Below are positions 1 to 8,417 of a stretch of 64,000 nt of DNA, piece after piece (position 1 is the first letter of the stretch; every line of letters starts with the position of its first letter). The stretch covers positions 1 to 64,000 of the forward strand of contig CAYTUV010000007.1 in NCBI GenBank assembly GCA_964441505.1, written 5' to 3'. Position numbers and translations under genes: made by a program. The DNA is from Fen-1258 sp964441505. GTDB lineage: Bacteria > Bacteroidota > Ignavibacteria > Ignavibacteriales > Melioribacteraceae. The notes under the pieces are model-generated. The model was not told where the DNA came from. It saw only the letters and a list, made by a program, of their open reading frames with translations, and did not search any database.

Positions 1-1
1 T

Positions 2-1084
2 TGTGAATGTCACTTTAGCGTAGGTTACAGTGTAACTTGGATTGATCCCTATGGTTATAATAACTGGATAGCCGGTTATGAGATGTGGTTCTGGTTTGGA
101 GGAGTAAAGACCGACTCATTTAAGTTCACCAAAATACCGGAACCGCCTCCGCCTCCGCCTCAAGAGGAGGTGAAGATTAAAATTAATTGGACAGGTAATA
201 AAGATGTTTGGCCAAGTTTACCAAAAGGACAGTCAAATATAGACAAATATAATCCTACTACTAATGCAACGATAAGAGTAACCAAAGGAACACAGCTGCA
301 AGCAAACCAGAGTGTGAAGATTAGTATCACGAGAATTGAAGGAACCGGGGGACATGATCATACAGCCATTCCTTTGGAAGCGGGCAAGAGCGGAACGATC
401 AAAGTTGGAGGCAATAGAAGCAATCCGCAGACAGTTGCAACTAACAGCAACGGGGAATATATAACGGAGGAGATATTTTCTTCAGAGTTTGGAGGAAAGT
501 ATATTTTAGAAGCCGCCCTTGAATCCAAGCCGGACATTAAAGATACGGTTCACATTATTGTTAAAGTGCCTGAATTACAATTATTACCGGAGAGTAGTTA
601 TTATGACAAAATTGGAGGAACTGATAAACATAATGGACCTCCAAAAACTGGGGAAGATCATAATCATTGGGGAACGCGTAATATTGATAAAGCAATATTA
701 AATCTAAGTTTAGCATGGTATAATAAATTTTCAAATGTTCCGGTGTTATCAATTAATGATATAAGCCTTCCTTTCGGAGGGAAATTTGATATAAATGGAA
801 TGTGGGGCGGGGATCATAAGACACATAGAATTGGCAATTGTGTTGATATCCAGAGTAGATTAATGCTTGGTGAACGATGGAAAGAAAAGGGAAAGCCTAA
901 TGGCTGGTATGATAATGGTGAGGAAATTATTAATGATGATGGAGATAGTATTTTTGAACCATTCCAATTAGGTAAGTTTCGTGAAATAGCACTTGATCCT
1001 GATAAGGAAGAAATCACATTCTCAACAGTAATGTTAGAATCTCCTGGTGTACAGAATAAAGAACACTGGCATTTAATTAAATAG
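2..1084 (+). CDS. Partial exported protein with C-terminal LAS-type Zn-peptidase signature
   Basis: The frame is open from the first bases of the window, so the N-terminus lies outside it; the ATG at 83 is only an internal methionine. A short proline run (PPPPPP) links an upstream segment to a beta-rich, Big-like stretch with many N, T and G residues. The last third carries an H-x6-D motif (THRIGNCVD, His248 and Asp255 counted from the ATG at 83) and ends with EHWHLIK (His328, His330). H-x6-D followed by HxH is the zinc-ligand pattern of M15/LAS peptidases, which cut peptidoglycan cross-links or peptides. A secreted wall or matrix hydrolase is therefore possible. The family assignment rests on these motifs alone. 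The gene sits 10 bp before another exported protein and may be co-transcribed with it. Confidence 0.6.
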   Translation, partial: CECHFSVGYSVTWIDPYGYNNWIAGYEMWFWFGGVKTDSFKFTKIPEPPPPPPQEEVKIKINWTGNKDVWPSLPKGQSNIDKYNPTTNATIRVTKGTQLQANQSVKISITRIEGTGGHDHTAIPLEAGKSGTIKVGGNRSNPQTVATNSNGEYITEEIFSSEFGGKYILEAALESKPDIKDTVHIIVKVPELQLLPESSYYDKIGGTDKHNGPPKTGEDHNHWGTRNIDKAILNLSLAWYNKFSNVPVLSINDISLPFGGKFDINGMWGGDHKTHRIGNCVDIQSRLMLGERWKEKGKPNGWYDNGEEIINDDGDSIFEPFQLGKFREIALDPDKEEITFSTVMLESPGVQNKEHWHLIK

Positions 1085-1094
1085 AGAGACTTTT

Positions 1095-2075
1095 ATGAAA
1101 ACAATAAAGATTATTCTTGGAATAATATTAATAACATTTTGTAACATCAGGGCGCAGCATGATACTGTAATTTTTTACCCTGATAGAGGAGAATATGAAA
1201 TTAGCTATTGGACCAATATAGCAGGTGTAGATACGTTTATGACAGTGATATTTATACCCAGCAATAAGGTAATTCCTAAAATTGAGTACCGTATAAAAAA
1301 GAAAATGCGTGACTTTATTTACTCTTATAAGATAACAAACTTGTCTGAAAGTAAAATGCCCTTAGAAACTTTTGCTCTACTAATTGATACTCTAATAAAT
1401 TATAGAGACTTAACAGCGAATGATTGGTCCAAAGATGACACAGAAAAAGTCTATAACGGGAGACATACCTGGTTTGGACACTATGAGGAACATACAGCAT
1501 ATGGGGATACTGAACTTAAAATAAATCAGAGTAAGGACGGGTTTATCATAAATTCAGAGAACTTGCCAGGTATAGGAGAGGCAGTTTTTCAGGGAAGAAC
1601 GCCTTGGTATACATTAAGTGAAGAAGAAACATCTGATTTTCTTGACAATGTACTCGATAGTCTTAGTAGTTTTCCAAGAAATTATGTCCTTAGAAAAACA
1701 ATTGTTCCGGTTTATATATCTCCAACTATTTCAAATATTGATTTTCTAGATACACTCAAAAGCTACATCAATCAATCTTTTTCATTAAGGTGGATTACCG
1801 ATAAGAAAGAAAAGGACGACAAAGAAAAAGAAAAAAGCGGCGAGATTGTCAAGGAATTAATGAAGTACTTGGACAAAGCTCGAGAACAACTTGTGAAGAA
1901 CAAAATAAAAGAGGCAAAGAAAAAGTTAGAGGAGTTTGTTGAGAAGGTTGAAGAGAGCTATCAAGAGAACGATAAAGATGAAGAGAAAGAAAAAAAGGAA
2001 CGCGGATATTTGACCGACGAAGCGTATGCTTTGTTAAAATACAATGCTGAATATTTAATTAGTCAGATCAAGTGA
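1095..2075 (+). CDS. Exported protein of unknown function with charged helical C-terminus
   Basis: An N-terminal signal peptide (MKTIKIILGIILITFCNIRAQ) predicts export. The first 230 residues look like a beta-rich globular domain that I do not recognise. Residues about 235-326 are a highly charged helical region rich in K and E, ending GYLTDEAYALLKYNAEYLI. This resembles the helical FIMAH/FIVAR-like tails found on secreted proteins of Ignavibacteria, where they act as spacers or binding modules. It starts 10 bp after the preceding gene. A degraded second copy of the same C-terminal tail lies at 4253-4323, which implies a former duplication. Function is not assignable from sequence. Confidence 0.65.
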   Translation: MKTIKIILGIILITFCNIRAQHDTVIFYPDRGEYEISYWTNIAGVDTFMTVIFIPSNKVIPKIEYRIKKKMRDFIYSYKITNLSESKMPLETFALLIDTLINYRDLTANDWSKDDTEKVYNGRHTWFGHYEEHTAYGDTELKINQSKDGFIINSENLPGIGEAVFQGRTPWYTLSEEETSDFLDNVLDSLSSFPRNYVLRKTIVPVYISPTISNIDFLDTLKSYINQSFSLRWITDKKEKDDKEKEKSGEIVKELMKYLDKAREQLVKNKIKEAKKKLEEFVEKVEESYQENDKDEEKEKKERGYLTDEAYALLKYNAEYLISQIK

Positions 2076-2102
2076 AAACATCAATATGAGAATTGAAGAA
2101 AG

Positions 2103-4156
2103 ATGAATAGAATTATTATAATATTTTTAGTTGCTTGTTCACTTTCCGAACAAGTCGTTAATCGTGTAAATACTCAGACGGATTGTCTCCCTCAAAACCT
2201 TCAAAATCTTTTAAAAATCATTGAAGAAGGGTCAGATCATTCTAAAATTCTTGACGCAATAAAATGTGTGCCCAGATTGAGTAAGGCTCAATCGATTAAA
2301 ATGACCTTATTAAAAGATTAGAAAAAACTCTTCATGTTATCGAGTCACTCCCTGATGATGTAAATCCTATGAGGTTGCCGGAACTCGCCGTTACACTAGC
2401 AAACGGCATAGAACAAATGAATGATTTTCTCGGATATAAAATGATCATTGATTATTTCAGAAATGCAAAGTGGTCAAAGTTTAGAGATCAGGAGTTTTTC
2501 AATGATGTCGGCGTACTAGTTTTATCACGTAAAGATATGACAGAACTATTTTTCCTGACCTTGACACAATTGCCACCGACTACTTCTGCTTTAGGCCGTG
2601 CCTGTCAATATTTTAATGCGAATCTAGATAAAATGTTGGACCCCAGATTTGTTCGAGGTATAGTTTCGGCAATTGTTCGGATTGAAAGAGCTAAGAAAGA
2701 AAAAAATGAAAATCCTTACCACTTTACGGTTTTGAAGGGATTTGAAAATGAATGTAAGAAAACATTTCTTGCTCAATTACTTAATGAACAATTACGTAAT
2801 TCCTTCATTCAGAAATACGGAGTACATCTTTCTACAGAAGAAAAAAATATTGTTAGCAGATTTCTCAACAGAATTCAAGTAGGACCAGATTCACTTGTTG
2901 CAGAAAAAATGGTTCGTGATTTTTTCAATATATCGTGGGGAAAGGCATACCCAGATTCTATAAAAACCTCGATTGCTATTTGCGACACTTTCAAAAGCGA
3001 GGGCTATGAGACTAGGATAGACGACCTATGGGGATATCGTTGTAACGAGGAGAATACTGACATAACACAGACACTGTTTTATTATCCAGATTCAAACGGC
3101 AAAATTTGCACGCTTCAAAAAATTTGTTTTTCACGTCCATCTGCCTCTAGAACAATTTTGAAAGTTCTCCAAAATCGCTTAGCACAACAAATGGGTCCCG
3201 GCAGTAAGGTCAAAGAGGTGAACGAATTCGGTTCCGCCTATTGGCAAGAAATAATGTTCTGGAATTGGAATGGTGTTGAAGTTTATTGTTTCCGAAATGT
3301 TTGCGAATCTCAGTTCGGTAATGATTTGCCGTTGATTGAAATTCTCGCACGACACCAGCAACTGACTAAAATAATAAAGGAAGCCGACTCTGTCGAAGTT
3401 ACTTTGTTATCTGAAGAAGAAACCGGCGAGAGGCTTGCAAATATTCTTTCGAATGATCTTCGCTTGTGGAGACCAACAAACATTAATCAGATACTTCACC
3501 ATATCGATCCAGATTCCATCTATACAGCACTTACCGATCTTCTGAGTTGGAAAGCATCAAATCAAACTGAACGTGGTGCCCAATTATATTTAGCCGATTG
3601 TCTTGCTCAATCCCTGTCAATCAATCTCGGTAAGCTTATTAATAAAGAAAAGAAAGAACAAATACTTTCGACATTCGGAGTACAGTACTCCCCTGGGTAT
3701 GATGGGACAGAGTACAATCATGGTCTGATGAAAAACATTTTCAAAGAGAACTTGAGTGGTTTTTGGGCGGATTAAACTTTTCTGTGGTATCTCACTATAG
3801 GCTGGTATGGTGAAAGCTCTAACGAGCAGCCGGAAGTTTTTGTAAACATTATTGTGCGTGGCGAAGAATTCCTAGGGCAAAATCCAGACAGTCATGTGCG
3901 CAGTAAAATTATACTAGCAATCGCAGAGGCGCATGAAACAGGCTGGTCATTGAGTCTTGCGTCGCCAGAGGACGCTTATGTTGACAATGCACGTTATAAG
4001 TCAGATGCAGAAAGTCATCGTAAACAATCTATTGCATACTATGAACGAGTCATTAAGGAAAATCCAAAAGCAGTTATGATTCGAGAAAAACTCAAGCGAC
4101 TAAGGCTTAAACTAGATACAAACAGCAGAGCATACTATTATATTGATGGTTGTTAA
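2103..4156 (+). pseudogene. Large exported/lipoprotein-like gene broken by a frameshift and an in-frame stop
   Basis: Three reading-frame pieces read as one gene. The first (2103-2321) begins with a hydrophobic leader and a Cys (MNRIIIIFLVACSLSEQ), suggesting a lipoprotein. It continues after a frame change near 2297-2301, in a run of four A's. One added A would give a continuous AQSIKNDLIKRLEKTLHV. The second piece runs to a TAA at 3773-3775. The same frame stays open after that stop (TFLWYLTIGWYGESSNEQPE) to 4156. The product would be about 680 residues. The middle part is rich in charged helices and I recognise no domain. Two lesions suggest a pseudogene; a homopolymer sequencing error could explain the first but not easily the second. 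Confidence 0.6.
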
Positions 4157-4252
4157 GCACAAAAGGTTTCAGCAATTATTTAACAATTATATTACTCAAA
4201 GAAAAATAAACGCGGAGAATCAGAATCACTCAACAAGCAAGGTCATTAATTC

Positions 4253-4323
4253 ATCAGTCAAGCCTATGCTTTGCTAAAAATAATGTCGAATACTTAATTG
4301 AACAAATAAAGCAAAAATATTAA
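4253..4323 (+). pseudogene. Relic of the helical C-terminal tail of the 1095-2075 gene
   Basis: Reading with one frame change gives ISQAYALLK then NVEYLIEQIKQKY and a stop. This matches the tail of the gene at 1095-2075 (DEAYALLKYNAEYLISQIK). No upstream coding sequence is attached, so this is debris from a duplicated or lost paralogue. Confidence 0.55.
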
Positions 4324-4337
4324 AGCAGGAAAAGAAA

Positions 4338-4955
4338 ATGAAAAAGATAATTTTGTATCTGCTTATTACAACAGCGTTATATGCACAGACGGTTTACCAA
4401 GTTGTTCCAAATACAAAAGGAAATGAGATAGTATTAAGTGTGGTAAACGAATCTGAAACATTAAGTGCAGAAAAAATTACAGTCGCTCTTTCAAATCATC
4501 CAAAAGGGATTGAGGTTTGTAACAAACTTGTTGAATTACAAAAACTAAAAATGGGAGAAAAAAGGGAAGCTGTTTTTTCATTCGATGTAAAACGCATTCC
4601 CGAAACACCAAAAGACACACTTAAATTTTTAATTACAGACAACAAAGGGGACAGTTGGAAGAAGGAGATAGTAATTGAGTATTCTCTTCCTAAAGAGTTC
4701 AAGCTGGAACAGAATTATCCCAATCCATTCAATCCAACAACTACTATTGAGTTTACAATTCCGGAAAACGGGAGATATATATTATCGGTTTATAATGTTC
4801 TTGGTCAGTTGGTGAGTATTCTTGCCGAGGATGATTACCAACCCAGTTATTACAAAGTAACATTTGACGCAAGCAAACTTGCAAGCGGAATGTACATCTA
4901 CAAATTAAGCGGTAACAATGTGAACATTAGCAGGAAAATGATATTGATGAAATAA
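4338..4955 (+). CDS. Small secreted protein with T9SS C-terminal sorting domain
   Basis: A signal peptide (MKKIILYLLITTALYAQ) is followed by a beta-sandwich-like region of about 105 residues. A C-terminal sorting domain fills residues about 125-205 (NYPNPFNPTTTIEF, YNVLGQLV, GMYIYKL, ending KMILMK). This type-A domain directs secretion across the outer membrane by the type IX system, normally followed by cleavage and surface anchoring. At 205 residues the passenger is unusually short, so the protein may be a small surface subunit. AGGAAAAG lies just upstream of the ATG. The secretion call is strong; the passenger's role is unknown. Confidence 0.85.
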   Translation: MKKIILYLLITTALYAQTVYQVVPNTKGNEIVLSVVNESETLSAEKITVALSNHPKGIEVCNKLVELQKLKMGEKREAVFSFDVKRIPETPKDTLKFLITDNKGDSWKKEIVIEYSLPKEFKLEQNYPNPFNPTTTIEFTIPENGRYILSVYNVLGQLVSILAEDDYQPSYYKVTFDASKLASGMYIYKLSGNNVNISRKMILMK

Positions 4956-4975
4956 GAATACGAAAATAAATTTTT

Positions 4976-6046
4976 TTAGCTGGAGTGAAGTTTCTCGGCT
5001 CTATCTGCAAGCTTCAGTTTCTCTACAAGTTCATTCAGGTCGCCCTGAATAATATCCGAAAGATTATAGAGGGTAAGTCCTATACGGTGATCTGTAACTC
5101 TGTTCTGTGGGAAGTTGTATGTTCTTATTTTATCGCTGCGGTCGCCCCGTTTAACAATCAATTTTCTGGCTGCCGCTATTTCACTGTTTTGTTCGTTAAG
5201 TTTCATATCATACAGACGGGCTTTTAGAACTTTCATCGCTTTCAGTTTATTCTTTAACTGCGAGCGTTCATCCTGACACTGAACAACAAGTCCGGACGGA
5301 ATATGTGTAATACGTATTGCGGTTTCAACCTTATTAACATTCTGACCGCCTGCGCCCCCGCTTCTGTAAACATCAATCCGTAAATCACCCGGATCGATGT
5401 TTACCTCAACATCTTCAACTTCCGGCATTACAACAACAGAAGCAGCTGATGTATGAACTCTTCCATTTGCTTCTGTTGCCGGCACTCGTTGAACGCGGTG
5501 AACTCCGCTTTCAAATTTCAAATCCGCGAAGACACTTGTACCAATGAGACTGAAAATAACTTCTTTGGTTCCGCCTAAGCCGGTCTCGCTAAAATCGATA
5601 AGTTCCTGTTTCCATCCACGCATTTCAGCATAACGGGAATACATTCTGTAAAGATCCGCAGCAAATAAACCGGCTTCATCGCCTCCGGTACCGGCACGGA
5701 TCTCCATTATTACGTTTTTATCATCATCGGGATCTTTCGGAACGAGAAGAAATTTTATTCTCTCTTCCATAACATCCCTTCTTGATTTCAGATCATTCAA
5801 TTCACTCTCGGCGATTTCGGACAATTCCTTGTCTTCACCGCCATTGATAATTTCCTGATTACCCTTAATGTTATTCAGCAATCCATCATATTCAATGAAC
5901 GCTTCAACAATATCGATGAGTCCGCTTCTCTCTTTACTTAATGAGATCAGCTTGGATTGATCCGATAAATTACCGGGATCCGATAATTGCTCATTTATCT
6001 TATCATATTTTTCTTTTATAGATTTTAACTTATCGTAGATTTCCAT
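4976..6046 (-). CDS. prfA: Peptide chain release factor 1
   Basis: RF1 recognises UAA and UAG in the ribosomal A site and triggers hydrolysis of peptidyl-tRNA. The RF1-specific PxT tripeptide is present as PAT (residues 189-191, in RVPATEANGR), and the catalytic GGQ lies at 233-235 (SGGAGGQNVNK), the target of PrmC methylation in other bacteria. I place the start at 6046, not at the upstream in-frame ATG at 6091, because MEIYDKLKSI matches the family N-terminus and AAGAGG lies just before it. The result is 356 residues, the usual length. It is last in a minus-strand run behind the glycosyltransferase and miaA, so translation-related genes cluster here. Confidence 0.97.
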   Translation of the reverse strand: MEIYDKLKSIKEKYDKINEQLSDPGNLSDQSKLISLSKERSGLIDIVEAFIEYDGLLNNIKGNQEIINGGEDKELSEIAESELNDLKSRRDVMEERIKFLLVPKDPDDDKNVIMEIRAGTGGDEAGLFAADLYRMYSRYAEMRGWKQELIDFSETGLGGTKEVIFSLIGTSVFADLKFESGVHRVQRVPATEANGRVHTSAASVVVMPEVEDVEVNIDPGDLRIDVYRSGGAGGQNVNKVETAIRITHIPSGLVVQCQDERSQLKNKLKAMKVLKARLYDMKLNEQNSEIAAARKLIVKRGDRSDKIRTYNFPQNRVTDHRIGLTLYNLSDIIQGDLNELVEKLKLADRAEKLHSS

Positions 6047-6136
6047 GTATCCTCTTGTAAATCGCAACACTTCGGGAATAATTGCGGGCAAATATACTCA
6101 AGTTAGAGGTGAATTTCTAAGAGTCTTAAAGTGGTG

Positions 6137-7459
6137 CTAAGACAGATAACGAAGTTTTGTTAAATATTTTATCTGGAGATCAATTGATGGAAAAGAATTA
6201 TCAGTCCTTAGCGGTGTTTGACCGCAGCATATAAACATCTTATCTAGAGCATCAAACATATTAATCGACGGAAATTCATTATCTCTCAGGAAATGTATTA
6301 GCTTCAAAGTGCGGAACCCGTCGAACCAGATCATCTTTTGTTTTTCTATTTGTAAATCCGACTTTGAGTTATCAAGTATTTTGTTCCAGCTATCCTCAAA
6401 TTTATTTTGAAGCAGAAAAGCAAGAAGCGTTGTGTTAATCTCTTTCGCTTTATTCAGGTACTCTAAGGCACTCAAATTTTCTTTTGAATTAAAAACCGAG
6501 AGCCATTTTTTCAATACCTCAAAAGATTTCGGATCATACAAAACGTATTCCTCATGAGTCCCGGCGATAAATCTATTCACCCTTTGACCTGTTCCGAAGG
6601 GTACTCGCCACGATCCACGGCTTGCGGGATAAATTTTTGTTGAGTCAATTTTATATATGGGATTGATCTTTGCCAGCTTTTCCATAAAGTAAAAATCTTC
6701 CGCTGCTTTCTTCTTGTTCATTCCGCCAATCCGGATGTAGCTATCATAATCGCAAATCATAGTCGATCCAATCGTAGGAAAAGCAAATGGGGAATCTGCG
6801 AATTTTAATCCAAGCACATAATATCTTAGGAATATTTCATAACAGATTATAGCGTGTTTGTCCTCTTTCCGCTCAGGTAAAGAATGTTCATATTGAATAT
6901 ATGCTGCATGAATGTCCTTATGATGAAATACCCGGACAATCGATGTCAGGTAATTTTGTTCAACGGTACAGTCGGCATCAAGACAGACCAGGATTTTTTT
7001 TGAACTGGTTGAAAAGTCAAATTGCTTCAGCGCCAGATCCATTCCTATCTTTCTCGCAAGTCCAACTCCGCCATCCTTTTCGGGCAAGTCCAAACCGACG
7101 CTTGATGCGTCAACCAGACCAACATTCAAACCGGTACTGTTTATTTTTTGCGCAAGTTCTATTCTACTTTTTCCTGAGATGATCTCTTTCAGCAGTTCCA
7201 ATGATTTTCGATTATCTTCTTTAACATCTTCATCCGAAGAAGCGATGCTGTTCACAACAAACATTACTAGTGTTTCTTCGAAATATTGTTTATCGTTTTT
7301 AAGAAGTGATTCCAACAACAGCCGGATGTTTTGATATTCCTGAATGGCGGGGATGACAACAATATTGTTGAATTTACGCGAACAGTTTGATTCGAGGGTC
7401 CATTTATCCAGGCCATACTTCGATAAATAATTTATTACGGAGACTGGCAGGTTATTCAT
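6137..7459 (-). CDS. Glycosyltransferase family 2-like protein
   Basis: The protein has a GT-A-like fold. The N-terminal strand NIVVIPAIQEYQNI is followed by CLDADCTVEQNYL, a DxD-type nucleotide-sugar/metal motif. GGMNKKKAAEDFYFMEKL then provides the usual GG...ED acceptor-side signature. The C-terminal 130 residues are helical and unfamiliar. No membrane helices are evident, so it probably works in the cytoplasm. The start codon overlaps the end of miaA by four bases (ATGA), suggesting translational coupling. The acceptor and sugar cannot be told from sequence. Confidence 0.75.
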   Translation of the reverse strand: MNNLPVSVINYLSKYGLDKWTLESNCSRKFNNIVVIPAIQEYQNIRLLLESLLKNDKQYFEETLVMFVVNSIASSDEDVKEDNRKSLELLKEIISGKSRIELAQKINSTGLNVGLVDASSVGLDLPEKDGGVGLARKIGMDLALKQFDFSTSSKKILVCLDADCTVEQNYLTSIVRVFHHKDIHAAYIQYEHSLPERKEDKHAIICYEIFLRYYVLGLKFADSPFAFPTIGSTMICDYDSYIRIGGMNKKKAAEDFYFMEKLAKINPIYKIDSTKIYPASRGSWRVPFGTGQRVNRFIAGTHEEYVLYDPKSFEVLKKWLSVFNSKENLSALEYLNKAKEINTTLLAFLLQNKFEDSWNKILDNSKSDLQIEKQKMIWFDGFRTLKLIHFLRDNEFPSINMFDALDKMFICCGQTPLRTDNSFPSIDLQIKYLTKLRYLS

Positions 7460-8364
7460 GAGAAATAATTCTTCGAAATAATTTGTTCTGCCGCTTTGTA
7501 GTCGGGTCCTTCAATCCAATTTATTTTTATCCCCTCACGTTCCATTTTTCTAAACCAGGTCATTTGTCTTTTTGCGAAACCATGAATCGCGCTGTTCAAT
7601 TTCTGAAACATATCGTTGCGATTCAGCTCCCCGGTTAAATATTTTGCTACAAATTTATACTCAAGCCCAAATGTTTCCAGCCGCTCAAGGGTTATTCCCT
7701 CATCAATAAGTTTTTTTACTTCTTCGATCATTCCGCTTTCTAATCTTTGTATCAATCGTGACGTAATCCGCTTTTTAATTTTTTCACGTTCTAAACTCAC
7801 ACCAATAATCAAAGAATTGATTTCACTTCTCTTTTCGGATCCTTGGTTCGTGGTTTTTTCAGAAATCATTATCGCACGAACGACTCTCTCTTTAATCAGT
7901 AAGTCTGTAGTATTGTGCAAAGAAGGATTTATCGTTTTTAACATCTCTGCTAACTCTTCCATCGAATATCTGTTCAGTTCAGAGAATCGTTCATCGTTAA
8001 ACTCTGCCTGATTGAGATCATAGCTCTTTAATATTGAGTGAAGATACAGCCCTGTTCCACCTACAAGAAATGGAATCAGTCCACGGGAAGTAATTTCATC
8101 GTATATTTTATAAAAATGCTGATTGAACAGGAAAAGATTGAATTCCTCTTTAGGCTCAATGACATCTATTAAATGATACGGGACTCGACTACCATTAATC
8201 AGGTAATCATTCAAATCTTTCCCTGTGCCAATGTCCATTCTTCTATAAACCTGACGCGAGTCGGCCGAGATTATTTCACCTCCGAAATGATCTGCCAGAG
8301 AAGCACCGAGAAATGTTTTACCGACAGCTGTGGGTCCGAGAATGGTAATGAGGTTGTATTTCAT
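7456..8364 (-). CDS. miaA: tRNA dimethylallyltransferase
   Basis: MiaA transfers a dimethylallyl group to N6 of A37 in tRNAs that read codons starting with U. The P-loop GPTAVGKT lies at residues 10-17, followed by SADSRQVYRRMDIGTGK (with the general-base Asp), VGGTGLY and the C-terminal KRQMTWFRKM motif. At 302 residues it is the standard length. It overlaps the glycosyltransferase gene by four bases and follows the kinase-like gene by 53 bp. Confidence 0.97.
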   Translation of the reverse strand: MKYNLITILGPTAVGKTFLGASLADHFGGEIISADSRQVYRRMDIGTGKDLNDYLINGSRVPYHLIDVIEPKEEFNLFLFNQHFYKIYDEITSRGLIPFLVGGTGLYLHSILKSYDLNQAEFNDERFSELNRYSMEELAEMLKTINPSLHNTTDLLIKERVVRAIMISEKTTNQGSEKRSEINSLIIGVSLEREKIKKRITSRLIQRLESGMIEEVKKLIDEGITLERLETFGLEYKFVAKYLTGELNRNDMFQKLNSAIHGFAKRQMTWFRKMEREGIKINWIEGPDYKAAEQIISKNYFS

Positions 8365-8417
8365 ATATTAGAAAAGAATCCGGTTAACTCTAATCAAACA
8401 AGTTCTTCCGGTAATGA

